Shown here: piece by piece, positions 5,814 through 14,415 of the stretch | Numbering within the stretch: the stretch's first letter is position 1 | Layout of the letters: every line of letters starts with the position of its first letter | Assembly: GCA_000436755.1 (NCBI GenBank) | Contig: FR887343.1 | Coordinates: 7,045 to 26,933, forward strand | Direction of reading: 5' to 3' | DNA length: 19,889 nt | From: Clostridium sp. CAG:253 | Lineage (GTDB): Bacteria > Bacillota > Clostridia > Lachnospirales > Lachnospiraceae | Made by a program: the position numbers and the translations under genes | The notes under the pieces: generated by a model | What the model was told of the DNA's origin: nothing | Database searches by the model: none | What the model saw: the letters and a program-made list of their open reading frames with translations, nothing else

Positions 5814-8800
5814 TTATTTTGATACAGTCAATGTAACATTTTTACCATAAAGCTTAAGTGTGTATTTATTTCCTTTTTTGCTCATAACACTTGTATCCAA
5901 AGGCATGTATGATTCTACGTTATTATTATCTACACAGATAAGATATTCTTTCTGCATAGCCGCCAAACTCTTAAATTTCATGGAACCTGTGCTCGTTGTC
6001 ACTGATTTGTAACCTGCACAATCTGTAAACATCTGTACCCAGTACGGCGGATTTGTATTCATATATCCAACTCCCATATACCCAAATTTGTCATTTAGTA
6101 TGTTTGCCCGATGCCCCTCGGAATTCATCCAGTCAGTCACAACCTGGGTCGAAGAATGCTGTCCGCTTGCTATGTTTTCAGCAGCATATTTATGCTCAAA
6201 TGAATCCGAAATTGTAGTATATGGTTTTTCACCGTTAGGACGGGTATGATCATACGACAACACTATCTCTTTCTCACGTATATTGCATGCATTTTGTAAT
6301 GCATCAGGCATAGTAAGCAACGACAGCCTGTTCGCAAATCGTTTCTGATTTATATATTTGAGAACACCCCATTCATAACTGTCAACCGAAATCTTATCAC
6401 TGGGATATTTTGACTGTACTTCGGCACTTGCAGACGAAAGCTTATCATTTGCAACACCGATTTTCTTTGCAGCTTTAAGTATTGTAGTGACTTTCTTCTG
6501 TGTAATAACATTATTATAAACTTTTACACTCTTATCACCGTTTACCAGAACAAAGTAAGGTGTAGTAAGTGAATCTAATTTTGTGTAATCCCAAACAAAC
6601 TCTAAAGATGAATAGTTATTAACGCAGCCATAAATAGGAACTTTTTGCTTTTCTATAGCTGTTTTTATAGTCTTCTTCATTTTCTTTGAATAACTGCAGT
6701 CGGTCTTAGTTACGAGCAGCAGGAAAGTTTTACCCTCTCTTGAAAGCTGGTCTGCCTTTCCTGGTGTAATCTGAGAATAATACTTTGATGTGATATACTT
6801 AGCTGCATCAGTTTCAACCGGTGTACCTTTTTTCATTGCCGGGAAATTCTTCTCAAGCACGTTTCTGCTTACGAGGTCAACATAATCCACTGTAGATGTT
6901 TTCTTTGTGGTGCCTTTTGTAATCTGTATTGCATTTGAACACTCCCAGCCACCAAGTTTAGCTACTGTAGCGGCTGCAGATGCCACAGGATAAATTTCCG
7001 TCATCCACATAGAACCGTCGGTACGTTCAAGCAAAATAGTGTTTCCACTCTTATTGTCCATTCTGTAAGAACTTCTCGCAACATTTGGCAGCAGATACAG
7101 ATTGGCAATAGTGCCTGTCCCTGTTGTAGTATTGATTGCCTTAAATATCTCGCTGCTGTCATTAAGATAATGGAATGAAGTTGCTTTCTTTTTAAAACTT
7201 CTTATAGGCGAACCATCGTCTACATCATTATCAAAAGAATACGCATAACCATCCAGTGCCCTGTAACCGCCCGGAACATCAGTAAGGTAATCCGTCTTAC
7301 TCTTAAGTACATTAGGTCTGTTGTCTGAACAATGATTATTGATAAGCATTGATACATCATTGCTTTCTTCCGGAACCATTCCTACAAAGTTTCCATTGTC
7401 AAATCCCGGAGATTTTGTGCTCTGATATATAGGGAATATACGTCTTATAAGAGACTTTGTGCCATTTTTAGTCATAGTTCCCATACTTTCAGTATCCTGC
7501 AGTCCGAATGCCCACATACGTCCGTCGGCATTTTCAACAAAACCAGTCTTTGCAACTTCAGTAGTTCCTGTTTGTGAACTATATGCATCATATTGTCTTG
7601 TATAATACTCATAAGGAAAAACACGCACGGCATTTTTAGTTACAAGATTAAGTTTAAGTTCCAGAGTATATGACTGTGAAAATGAACCGGTTGCAGGATC
7701 CATCGTGTAACCGCCAATTCTGACATCCTCTACCCAGCGGTAGAATGTTTTGTCTTTAGTGCAGATACCACCTGGAACAATTGTTGTAACATTATCCTTT
7801 TTTGCATATACAAGACCCTTTTCATAATATTTCTGCTCGCCAAGATAAGTATAACCCATAGAGAAACTACCGTCATTTTTCAATACACCAATTACTCTGC
7901 CATAGCGGTGCTCGGCAAAAGCCTTACAATCAGCGGCTATTGTTTTTCCACTATTGATTTCTTTTACCTCACCTTTGTTTGTCAGATAATGCCCCATTCC
8001 GGCCTGTTTGACATCACTTGCAAGTTTTTTCATTTCATAATCACTTGAAACACCGTACAGAGTTCCATCAGCAGTCAGAACAGTCCTTCTTGTAACTCCT
8101 GAGGACACTGTGAGAACATTTTCTGAATAATCTGCAACATTCTCAATTTTATTCATAACGCAAGGGTCAATCTCACCATCTTTGCGTCCTACCTGATAGT
8201 ATGTATTATCCGGAGATATAAACTCATTGACACTTAAAATGTTGTTTGTCATATATCGCGGTGTGCCTTTAAGCTCCGGATACTGTTTATACTCATAATT
8301 AAATTCTTCCTCTTTGCTGTCATCACTGCTTTCACTTTGATTTGAACCTATAAGCCCATCGGCAACACTTTTATCCTCAAGCCACGCATATTGAGGTTTA
8401 AAATATATGTAACGTGAACTTGAACTTTTATCATCCGTGGCTTTAAAAAGGTTATTCTGTTTTGAAAAATAAATACAGCATCTATGTCCCTGTATTAGGG
8501 AACATGTAAGAAATTCTCCATCAGGTCCGACTGCCATGATGGCAGTTGCAGGACTGATATTTCTGACAAAATTCTTTTCAGCATCGTAAAGGTCAATAGA
8601 TATAATTATCGAATCCTTCGTAATCCATTTGCTATAATTTTCATAAGTCGTAGCAGACGGATCGCCCATTGCCAACAGATAATTATTTTCATCTATATCA
8701 AAATATTTCATCATGTCAGCCTTATCTAAGGTACCGAAAGTGCCTTTATAATTGATTTTGAAAAACTGTCCCTGCATGTCCGTTCGTTTCAGTTCTTCTG

Positions 8801-9047
8801 CAAACATAATACTTTCAGCGTTTTCATCCCTAAACCTTGTACCGATAAAAAAACTGAAACTGTACTTTCCGCTTACATCAACGCTGTATGAACTCGCCTT
8901 AGCAGAGTAAACCTGATTTACCGGGATATAACGGTCAAATAATGTTTGTGTCTGATCCGCCGCTGATGTACTGCGGACAGGCATAATAGGTAAAACGCTT
9001 ACTAACATAAGCGCAACCAATGCCATTGATAAGATACGCTTTTTCAT
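5814..9047 (-). CDS. large secreted protein with RCC1-like repeats, thioredoxin-like domain and CAP domain
   Basis: 1077 residues from the ATG at 9047 (preceded by GGAAAGGTGATTAAT and starting MKKRILSMALVALMLVSVLP, a clear signal peptide cleaved near SAADQ). The long middle part has scattered segments such as LTADGTLYGVSSDYEMKKLA, VLKNDGSFSMGYTYLG, NADGRMWAFGLQDTESMG and ERTDGSMWM, which resemble degenerate RCC1/beta-propeller repeats. Residues about 763-864 look thioredoxin-like: FLLLVTKTDCSYSKKMKK has a C-x-x-S in place of CxxC, followed by TPYFVLVNGDKSVKVY. Residues about 893-1013 are a CAP (SCP/PR-1) domain with DHTRPNG, AENIASG and WMNSEGHRANIL, keeping both His and both Glu of the family cleft. 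The substrate is unknown. It is separate from the downstream YqeG gene, which has its own promoter; no terminator is clear after the stop. Confidence 0.82.
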   Translation of the reverse strand: MKKRILSMALVALMLVSVLPIMPVRSTSAADQTQTLFDRYIPVNQVYSAKASSYSVDVSGKYSFSFFIGTRFRDENAESIMFAEELKRTDMQGQFFKINYKGTFGTLDKADMMKYFDIDENNYLLAMGDPSATTYENYSKWITKDSIIISIDLYDAEKNFVRNISPATAIMAVGPDGEFLTCSLIQGHRCCIYFSKQNNLFKATDDKSSSSRYIYFKPQYAWLEDKSVADGLIGSNQSESSDDSKEEEFNYEYKQYPELKGTPRYMTNNILSVNEFISPDNTYYQVGRKDGEIDPCVMNKIENVADYSENVLTVSSGVTRRTVLTADGTLYGVSSDYEMKKLASDVKQAGMGHYLTNKGEVKEINSGKTIAADCKAFAEHRYGRVIGVLKNDGSFSMGYTYLGEQKYYEKGLVYAKKDNVTTIVPGGICTKDKTFYRWVEDVRIGGYTMDPATGSFSQSYTLELKLNLVTKNAVRVFPYEYYTRQYDAYSSQTGTTEVAKTGFVENADGRMWAFGLQDTESMGTMTKNGTKSLIRRIFPIYQSTKSPGFDNGNFVGMVPEESNDVSMLINNHCSDNRPNVLKSKTDYLTDVPGGYRALDGYAYSFDNDVDDGSPIRSFKKKATSFHYLNDSSEIFKAINTTTGTGTIANLYLLPNVARSSYRMDNKSGNTILLERTDGSMWMTEIYPVASAAATVAKLGGWECSNAIQITKGTTKKTSTVDYVDLVSRNVLEKNFPAMKKGTPVETDAAKYITSKYYSQITPGKADQLSREGKTFLLLVTKTDCSYSKKMKKTIKTAIEKQKVPIYGCVNNYSSLEFVWDYTKLDSLTTPYFVLVNGDKSVKVYNNVITQKKVTTILKAAKKIGVANDKLSSASAEVQSKYPSDKISVDSYEWGVLKYINQKRFANRLSLLTMPDALQNACNIREKEIVLSYDHTRPNGEKPYTTISDSFEHKYAAENIASGQHSSTQVVTDWMNSEGHRANILNDKFGYMGVGYMNTNPPYWVQMFTDCAGYKSVTTSTGSMKFKSLAAMQKEYLICVDNNNVESYMPLDTSVMSKKGNKYTLKLYGKNVTLTVSK

Positions 9048-9089
9048 ATTAATCACCTTTCCTTTCCTCGGGAAGAATTGACAAGCTTC

Positions 9090-9120
9090 ATTATAATAAA
9101 TATACACTATACGCTGCCAA
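9090..9120 (-). promoter_or_regulatory. possible promoter of the CAP-domain protein gene
   Basis: On the minus strand TATAAT (9095-9090) is a perfect -10 box, with TTGGCA (9120-9115) 19 bp upstream; an overlapping TATTAT gives 16 bp. It lies about 40 bases before the start at 9047 and inside the gap after ribH, so the CAP gene is probably not just read through from the riboflavin operon. Confidence 0.4.
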
Positions 9121-9184
9121 TGACACAAGCAATATGTGTAAGAAAAAACGTATCATATCAAGAAAAATTATGGAGAGGATTTTA

Positions 9185-9649
9185 TTATAACTGTCTTGCC
9201 AGATTTGCCATTTCTATCGCACTGAGGGCACAATCATATCCCTTATTTCCGGCTTTTGTTCCGGCTCTCTCAATTGCCTGCTCGATATTATCTGTCGTAA
9301 CTACACCAAAGAGTACAGGGACCCCGGATTCGAGAGATACACTTGCTATTCCCTTTGCAGCTTCGTTACATACAAGATCATAATGGCTTGTTGCACCTCT
9401 TATTACGGCACCAAGGCATATAACTGCATCATATTTGCCTGACATTGCCATTTTTTTGGCTATAACCGGAATTTCAAATGCACCGGGAACCCATGCAAAA
9501 GTTATATTATCGTCTTCAACACCGTGGCGTACAAGACCGTCTCTTGCGCCCGAAATAAGTTTTGATACGATAAACTCATTAAATCTTGCTCCGATTATTC
9601 CTACTTTCATTCCTTCTGCTGCGACTAATTTTCCTTCTAATGTTTTCAT
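9185..9649 (-). CDS. ribH: 6,7-dimethyl-8-ribityllumazine synthase
   Basis: Joins 5-amino-6-ribitylamino-uracil with 3,4-dihydroxy-2-butanone 4-phosphate to give 6,7-dimethyl-8-ribityllumazine, the penultimate riboflavin step, in a cytoplasmic oligomer. The 154-residue length is standard. Family motifs are all present: [49 protein letters not shown] (His89 is the expected general acid/base), and [27 protein letters not shown] lies ten bases before the ATG. It is the last gene of the riboflavin operon, 117 bases after ribBA, a longer gap than the others and containing a 16-bp palindrome (9675-9690). No hairpin terminator is obvious after the stop. Confidence 0.97.
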   Translation of the reverse strand: MKTLEGKLVAAEGMKVGIIGARFNEFIVSKLISGARDGLVRHGVEDDNITFAWVPGAFEIPVIAKKMAMSGKYDAVICLGAVIRGATSHYDLVCNEAAKGIASVSLESGVPVLFGVVTTDNIEQAIERAGTKAGNKGYDCALSAIEMANLARQL

Positions 9650-9674
9650 AATATTTTATCTCCTTATTTTTTCT

Positions 9675-9690
9675 ATAAATAGCTATTTAT
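9675..9690. repeat. 16-bp perfect palindrome between ribBA and ribH
   Basis: ATAAATAGCTATTTAT is its own reverse complement and lies about 25 bases before the ribH start. With no loop and only one GC-rich centre it is a weak RNA hairpin, so a DNA-binding or RNA-processing site is possible, but in this very AT-rich gap it may be chance. Confidence 0.3.
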
Positions 9691-9766
9691 TTTAATATTT
9701 ATTATTTTTAGCAAAAATCATTTTATTTTTGTATTTTGCGCAAAAGTTTATTTTTCTTTTGCTTTT

Positions 9767-10969
9767 TTACATATTAAGCAGATGTCCCATTTTTTCTTTT
9801 TTTGTTCTAAGATAAAAGCTGTCATATTTTCCAGGTTCCATTTCAATAGGAACCCTTTCAATTATTTTGAGATTATATCCCTCAAGTCCATAAACTTTGA
9901 GTGGATTATTTGTCATCAGCTTAAGTTCATGAATGCCAAGATCCACAAGAATCTGTGTTCCTATCGTATAATCCCTTGCATCCTCAGGGAAACCAAGTTT
10001 AAGGTTGGCTTCAACTGTATCCAATCCGCCATCCTGAAGCTCATATGCTCTTATTTTGTTAATAAGACCAATTCCTCTTCCCTCCTGGCGCATATAAAGA
10101 AGAACACCTCTTCCCTCTTTTGCTATCATCTTCATAGCTGCATCATACTGCTGGCCACAGTCACATCTTGCCGAACCCAGTGCATCACCTGTAAGACACT
10201 CTGAATGAACTCTGCAAAGAACCGGTTTTCCGTCTGTTATATCACCTTTGACAAGTGCTACATGATGCTCTCCATTCAATTTATTGATATATCCGTAAAT
10301 TGTAAATTCTCCGTATCTTGTAGGCATTTTTGCTTTTGCAACACACTCTACCAGAACCTCATGTTCTTTTCTGTACTGCACAAGATCAGCAATCGTTCCT
10401 ATCTTAAGGTTATGCTTTTTTGCAAATTCCATAAGATCAGGTGTTCTTGCCATAGTTCCGTCATCTTTCATGATTTCACAGCAAAGTCCAACAGGTTTAA
10501 GTCCGGCAAGTCTTACAAGGTCTACAGTTGCTTCTGTGTGGCCGTTTCTTTCAAGTACACCACCTTTCTTTGCTTTTAGCGGGAACATATGTCCCGGAGT
10601 TCTGAAATCAGATGGTTTTGCATCATCCTCAACAAATTTCATCGCCGTAATTGAACGCTCATATGCCGAAATTCCCGTCGCAGTATCTACATGGTCTATT
10701 GATACCGTAAATGCCGTACAATGATTATCAGTATTTACCTCACACATTTGCGGAAGCATAAATTTATTTGTATATTCTTCGGTCATAGGCATACATATAA
10801 GTCCCTTTGCATAACTTGCCATGAAATTTACATTTTCATTTGTGGCAAACTGTGCAGCACATATTACATCTCCCTCATTTTCTCTTTCTTCATCATCAAT
10901 CATTACTACGATTTTTCCTGCCTTTATATCTTCCAGGATTTCATCAATAGTATTAAATTTATTTTCCAT
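9767..10969 (-). CDS. ribBA: bifunctional 3,4-dihydroxy-2-butanone-4-phosphate synthase / GTP cyclohydrolase II
   Basis: 400 residues covering both entry reactions of riboflavin synthesis. Residues 1-200 are the DHBP synthase half: [17 protein letters not shown] (acidic metal-binding loop), [27 protein letters not shown] and GHTEATVDL. Residues 205-400 are the GTP cyclohydrolase II half: [19 protein letters not shown] supplies the zinc cysteines (Cys258, Cys269, Cys271), [20 protein letters not shown] is the family signature, and GLDTVEAN and LMTNNPLK follow. The ATG at 10969 is preferred over an in-frame TTG two codons upstream because of the GGAAGG spacing. It lies 42 bases after ribE. Both domains look intact, so both activities are expected. 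Confidence 0.97.
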   Translation of the reverse strand: MENKFNTIDEILEDIKAGKIVVMIDDEERENEGDVICAAQFATNENVNFMASYAKGLICMPMTEEYTNKFMLPQMCEVNTDNHCTAFTVSIDHVDTATGISAYERSITAMKFVEDDAKPSDFRTPGHMFPLKAKKGGVLERNGHTEATVDLVRLAGLKPVGLCCEIMKDDGTMARTPDLMEFAKKHNLKIGTIADLVQYRKEHEVLVECVAKAKMPTRYGEFTIYGYINKLNGEHHVALVKGDITDGKPVLCRVHSECLTGDALGSARCDCGQQYDAAMKMIAKEGRGVLLYMRQEGRGIGLINKIRAYELQDGGLDTVEANLKLGFPEDARDYTIGTQILVDLGIHELKLMTNNPLKVYGLEGYNLKIIERVPIEMEPGKYDSFYLRTKKEKMGHLLNM

Positions 10970-11011
10970 AATCAAGTTCCTTCCTCTCTATATATTTTCT
11001 TATTATTACCC

Positions 11012-11686
11012 TTAATAAAAACCGTTTTCATTCAGAAAATTCATCGTTATACTGTCTGAATTATTTCTTTCTTCGCTTTTATTATCTCTATCATCTGTTT
11101 TAAAGTTCATAAGTCTTTCAACATATTTGCCTACTATATCATTTTCGAGATTCACTATATCACCCGGATTCCTGTTAAGCAATGTCGTCTCCTCGCCTGT
11201 ATGAGGTATCACTGAAACCGCAAAACTGCTGTCTGTAAGCTTAGCCACCGTAAGACTTATTCCATCAATAGTTATCGATCCTTTTTCAACTATATATCTC
11301 AAAATTTTTGCAGGTGTTTCTATCTCAACCCAGACTGCATTATCCTCTTTTTCAAAAGAACTTATAACCCCGACACCATCTATATGTCCTGATACTATAT
11401 GTCCTCCAAATCTTCCGTTTGCAGCCATCGCACGCTCAAGATTAACCATGCTCCCGTGTTTCAATGAACCTAAGGAACTTCGTCTCAATGTCTCCGCCAT
11501 CACATCCGCACTGAATTTTCTACCGCTTATTGAAGTAACAGTCAGACACACACCATTTACCGCAATGCTGTCACCTATTTTGGTATCTTCAAGCACTTTG
11601 ACGGCGGCTATCGTAATAACTGCCGAATTACTGCCTTTTGCAACAGCTTCAACTTTTCCTGTTTCCTCGATTATACCAGTAAACAT
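11012..11686 (-). CDS. ribE: riboflavin synthase alpha chain
   Basis: Dismutates two 6,7-dimethyl-8-ribityllumazine molecules into riboflavin and the ribitylamino-uracil precursor. The 224 residues contain the two tandem lumazine-binding domains: MFTGIIEETGKVEAV, GDSIAVNGVCLTVTSI and VNLERAMAANGRFGGHIVSGHIDG in the first; VEIETPAKILRYIVEKGSIT, IDGISLTVAKL, SVIPHTGEETTLLN and VNLENDIVGKYVERL in the second. A polar tail of about 30 residues (NFKTDDRDNKSEERNNSDS) extends past the usual end. GGTGG precedes the ATG. Second gene of the riboflavin operon, 48 bases after ribD. Confidence 0.96.
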   Translation of the reverse strand: MFTGIIEETGKVEAVAKGSNSAVITIAAVKVLEDTKIGDSIAVNGVCLTVTSISGRKFSADVMAETLRRSSLGSLKHGSMVNLERAMAANGRFGGHIVSGHIDGVGVISSFEKEDNAVWVEIETPAKILRYIVEKGSITIDGISLTVAKLTDSSFAVSVIPHTGEETTLLNRNPGDIVNLENDIVGKYVERLMNFKTDDRDNKSEERNNSDSITMNFLNENGFY

Positions 11687-11734
11687 TTTTTCACCACCTT
11701 ATATTTTCTTATGCAGCATTTAACATTGATATTT

Positions 11735-12814
11735 TTATAAATCACATTCGATAAGAATATCAATGCCAATATTTGAAACCTTAACATTCCTACAGATAAA
11801 TGCTTCATCAGGGCTTTTTACTCCCATCCCTTTTACCGGATTATATATGCCGCTTCCCCCAAATATCTTTGGAGCTATATATGCCTGAATATGATTTACA
11901 ATTCCGGCTTCAAGTGCACTCATATTCAAAGTCCCGCCACCTTCAAGTAAAATTCCGTCTATTTTTTTCTCTCCAAGTTTGAACATAAGGTCATTTAAAT
12001 CAACCCGCCCGTCTTTCTTTGCAGTTTTTATAACATTGATTCCTCGTTGTTCTAAAAATCTGATACGTTTATTATCATCAGAAACGGTTGCTATAATTGT
12101 CGGTATTTCCAACGCAGTATTTATTATATTGCTGTTTTCCGGTATTCTCAGATTACTGTCACATATAATACGCACCGGATTTGTACCGCTTTCAATACGA
12201 CAGGTAAGGCTCGGATTATCATTTATAACAGTCTGTACTCCCACCATAATTCCTTTAAGTGCATTTCTTGTATACTGCACGTTTTGTCTTGCTTCTTCTG
12301 ATGTCACCCACTTGCTCTCACCATTATCACATGCAATCTTCCCATCAAGTGTCATTGCATATTTCATTACGACATACGGTGTCTTTTTGGTTATGTAATG
12401 AAAAAAAACATCATTTAATGCATCACACTCTTCTTTTAATACACCTTTCACAACATTGATACCGGCATCTTTCAGCTGTATTATTCCCTTACCTGCAACA
12501 AGTTCATTTGGATCATCTGAACCAATATACACATTTTTTATTCCATGCTCAATTATCGCAAGTGTGCACGGAGGCTGTTTTCCGTAATGACAGCATGGTT
12601 CCAATGTAACATACATATCACTTCCGCAAGCACTTTCACTAAGTTTTGAAAATGCATCTCTTTCCGCATGAAGTTCGCCATATTTTTTATGATATCCCTC
12701 TGCAATAATTCTGCCTTCCTTAACTATAACAGCACCAACCAGAGGATTTGGTGAAACTTTTCCTGCACCTTTTTTAGCAAGCTCTATAGCCCGCCGCATA
12801 TACTTCTCATCCAT
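11735..12814 (-). CDS. ribD: bifunctional riboflavin biosynthesis deaminase/reductase
   Basis: Performs the pyrimidine deamination and side-chain reduction that follow GTP cyclohydrolase II. The 359 residues show an N-terminal zinc deaminase (NPLVGAVIV; His49-Ala-Glu51; TLEPCCHYGKQPPC with Cys74 and Cys83 as zinc ligands) and a C-terminal reductase from about residue 145 (YVVMKYAMTLDGKIACDNGE, WVTSEEARQNVQYTRN, GIMVGVQTVINDNPSLTCR, ILLEGGGTLNMSAL). GGAGG lies seven bases before the ATG. It is the first gene of the operon and sits behind the FMN riboswitch and its terminator, so expression should fall when FMN is plentiful. Confidence 0.96.
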   Translation of the reverse strand: MDEKYMRRAIELAKKGAGKVSPNPLVGAVIVKEGRIIAEGYHKKYGELHAERDAFSKLSESACGSDMYVTLEPCCHYGKQPPCTLAIIEHGIKNVYIGSDDPNELVAGKGIIQLKDAGINVVKGVLKEECDALNDVFFHYITKKTPYVVMKYAMTLDGKIACDNGESKWVTSEEARQNVQYTRNALKGIMVGVQTVINDNPSLTCRIESGTNPVRIICDSNLRIPENSNIINTALEIPTIIATVSDDNKRIRFLEQRGINVIKTAKKDGRVDLNDLMFKLGEKKIDGILLEGGGTLNMSALEAGIVNHIQAYIAPKIFGGSGIYNPVKGMGVKSPDEAFICRNVKVSNIGIDILIECDL

Positions 12815-13060
12815 ATATGACCTCCAATTTTAAATTTTTATGGGTTTTTTCTAAAAATATGATATAGATGTATCTATTATATAGATTTCTAAATTTAAAA
12901 TAGATTTATTGATTTTCTGATATTGTTAAAATATTTTGAAATTTTTTTCAAGAAAATCTTATTTGTAAAAAAGAAAAACCCTGAAAAAATTTCAAGGTTT
13001 CTAATAAGATAAATTTATATAATGTTCTGAATAATATACATAAACAATCAAATCGGTACA
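12815..13060 (-). other. riboflavin operon leader between aptamer and ribD
   Basis: Untranslated leader of about 245 bases. It contains the intrinsic terminator at 12970-13000 and is otherwise very AT-rich without a credible reading frame. ATAGAT/ATCTAT words near 12864-12877 form only a two-base-loop hairpin and are not assigned a role. Confidence 0.6.
12970..13000 (-). terminator. riboswitch-controlled intrinsic terminator
   Basis: In the minus-strand RNA, AAACCUUGAAA (13000-12990) pairs with UUUCAGGGUUU (12986-12976) across a UUU loop, 11 bp including one G-U pair, followed by UUCUUUUUU. The 5' arm segment CCUUGAAAUU (12997-12988) is also a perfect 10-base complement of the aptamer's 5' strand AAUUUCAAGG (13191-13182), giving the antiterminator. 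Confidence 0.85.
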
Positions 13061-13194
13061 TTTAATTTCTCTCATCCAGACTATACTGTCGGCTTTGGAG
13101 TCTCACCAAATCATGCCTGTAAAGGCTTGCGGGCTCAATCATAATAAAATGAAAATACCGCCGGTGGGGAATCGCACCCCGCCTTGAAATTAAA
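13061..13194 (-). ncRNA. FMN riboswitch aptamer (RFN element)
   Basis: Read on the minus strand, the conserved core is complete: GGCGGGGUGCGAUUCCCCAC then CGGCGGUA (P2), GAGCCCGCAAGC (P3), GGCAUGAUUUGGUGAGACUC and AAAGCCGACAGU (P4/P5), AGUCUGGAUGAGAG (P6 and closing strand). The P1 helix is UUUAAUUU (13194-13187) with AAAUUAAA (13068-13061). This class binds flavin mononucleotide and represses riboflavin synthesis or uptake genes. Here it lies upstream of ribD and is coupled to a terminator, so FMN binding should favour P1, free the terminator arm and stop transcription. Confidence 0.97.
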
Positions 13195-13197
13195 TCA

Positions 13198-13226
13198 AGT
13201 ATATAACACCTATAGTATAATGTCAA
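13198..13226 (-). promoter_or_regulatory. sigma-A promoter of the riboflavin operon
   Basis: On the minus strand TTGACA (13226-13221) and TATACT (13203-13198) with a 17-bp spacer. The expected start is near 13191, exactly where the aptamer's 5' strand begins. The -35 box contains the TGA stop codon of the NUDIX gene (13225-13223). Confidence 0.8.
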
Positions 13227-13738
13227 TACTGATTATTTTTGAAATCATAATTTTTTACAGCGTTTTTTATCATAGAAATATAATTTTTCTTTCTGCCCCG
13301 CTTTTCAAGAATTTCACTAAACAATTCATGACATGAAACAAATTTTATTTCATCAACTTCCTCATTTTGTATATGACAATCAGTGATAGCAAAATCCCTT
13401 TGCGCAAAAAAAACATCAATTATGCGACCTGTTTTTATGATACGACCGACATAATGCAATTCTTCTTTTGACAAATTTACACCAATTTCTTCACATGTTT
13501 CTCTTATAACTGCATCATTGCTGTTTTCACCTGAAAGAGCTGCACCACCTGTTATATCCCATTCCCCCGGATGAGACTCCTTGTTCTTTGAGCGTTTCTG
13601 AACAAGAACTTCACCGCTTAGATTGAACAGATACATATGTACGCATAACATATAGTCACCATCTTTCGGAATTCCTCTTTCCATAGTGCGTCCTGTTTTT
13701 TTACCGTTTTCATCATATACATCCCAAATTTCCGTCAT
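13223..13738 (-). CDS. NUDIX hydrolase
   Basis: 171 residues from the ATG at 13738, chosen because TTGGAGGAAATC precedes it; an upstream extension would overlap queH and lacks this signal. A complete Nudix box lies at residues 65-87 (GAALSGE, then seven residues, RETCEEIGV), matching Gx5Ex7REUxEExGU with the metal-binding glutamates intact. The N-terminus MTEIWDVYDENGKKTGRTME and the segment LVQKRSKNKESHPGEWDIT resemble the IPP-isomerase-like/YfcD branch of the superfamily. These enzymes hydrolyse nucleoside diphosphate derivatives or similar pyrophosphates; the substrate here cannot be told. It lies 31 bases after queH and is probably its operon partner. Its stop is inside the next promoter. 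Confidence 0.93.
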   Translation of the reverse strand: MTEIWDVYDENGKKTGRTMERGIPKDGDYMLCVHMYLFNLSGEVLVQKRSKNKESHPGEWDITGGAALSGENSNDAVIRETCEEIGVNLSKEELHYVGRIIKTGRIIDVFFAQRDFAITDCHIQNEEVDEIKFVSCHELFSEILEKRGRKKNYISMIKNAVKNYDFKNNQY

Positions 13739-13769
13739 GATTTCCTCCAAATTCGTGCAATGTTTAGAT

Positions 13770-14393
13770 TTATCTCTTTTCTGCTTCCATTTTGCTGTAA
13801 ACACATCCACAATAATTTTGGCGGTATAAATCATATTGTCTGGAATATTCAATAGATTTCAAATACCCGCCTTTCTTTTTAAAATCAGAGACAAGGTATC
13901 TGATACCGTATTCTTTTTCAAGTTTTAGACCTATCTCATTTAATTTAGCGGCATTTTTGTGGGGACTTATCGATAGTGTAGTCGTAAAAAACTCAAAACC
14001 GTTTTCAGCTGCATATACCGCCGCCTCCCTCTGCCGCATTTCATAACATTTAAAGCAGCGCTCCCCGCCTTCCGGAATATTTTGAAGTCCTTTTGCCATT
14101 TCAAAAAATTTTTCCGGTTCATACTTACCTTCCGCAAATGAAACTTTATTTTTTACTGGGAGTTCGCTTATAAGCCTTTTTTGTTCTTCTACTCTTTTCT
14201 GATACTCTTCTGCCGGAGAAATATTAGGATTATAATAAAATATTGTTATCTTAAAATAATTTGCAAGATAACTAAGACAATAGCTGCTGCAAGGTGCACA
14301 ACAACTATGCAGCAGTAATGTCGGTACTCGGTTTTCTTTTTGCAAATTGTCAATTATTTTGTCAAGCTCAATCTGATAATTTATCTTATTCAT
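13770..14393 (-). CDS. queH: epoxyqueuosine reductase QueH
   Basis: Catalyses the last step of queuosine synthesis, reducing epoxyqueuosine in tRNA to queuosine, as the cobalamin-independent alternative to QueG. The 207 residues have the family's cysteine pattern: LLLHSCCAPCSSYCL (Cys31, Cys32, Cys35), GGERCFKCYEMR (Cys113, Cys116) and QNYCGCVYS (Cys195, Cys197), which bind an iron-sulfur cluster and a second metal site in studied members. FTTTLSISPHKN and YLVSDFKKKGGY are further family segments. A purine-rich GGAGAAGAG lies upstream, somewhat far from the ATG. It follows the CvpA gene by 22 bases and precedes the NUDIX gene by 31, so it is likely part of a dapB-cvpA-queH-NUDIX transcript. 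Confidence 0.94.
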   Translation of the reverse strand: MNKINYQIELDKIIDNLQKENRVPTLLLHSCCAPCSSYCLSYLANYFKITIFYYNPNISPAEEYQKRVEEQKRLISELPVKNKVSFAEGKYEPEKFFEMAKGLQNIPEGGERCFKCYEMRQREAAVYAAENGFEFFTTTLSISPHKNAAKLNEIGLKLEKEYGIRYLVSDFKKKGGYLKSIEYSRQYDLYRQNYCGCVYSKMEAEKR

Positions 14394-14415
14394 CTGTTAA
14401 CGTTCTCTTCTCCTT

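Noticed and set aside
9740..9762. GCAAAAG/CTTTTGC hairpin followed by a T tract on the plus strand
   Set aside because: It looks like a terminator only in the plus direction, where no gene ends; on the minus strand it is a weak 7-bp stem with no U tract, within an AT-rich gap.
9782..11059. Several plus-strand frames of 64-140 codons
   Set aside because: All are antisense to ribBA and the end of ribE; hydrophobic Cys-rich text is typical of antisense of AT-rich genes.
11979..12398. Plus-strand 139-codon frame
   Set aside because: Antisense to ribD, whose deaminase and reductase motifs are complete.
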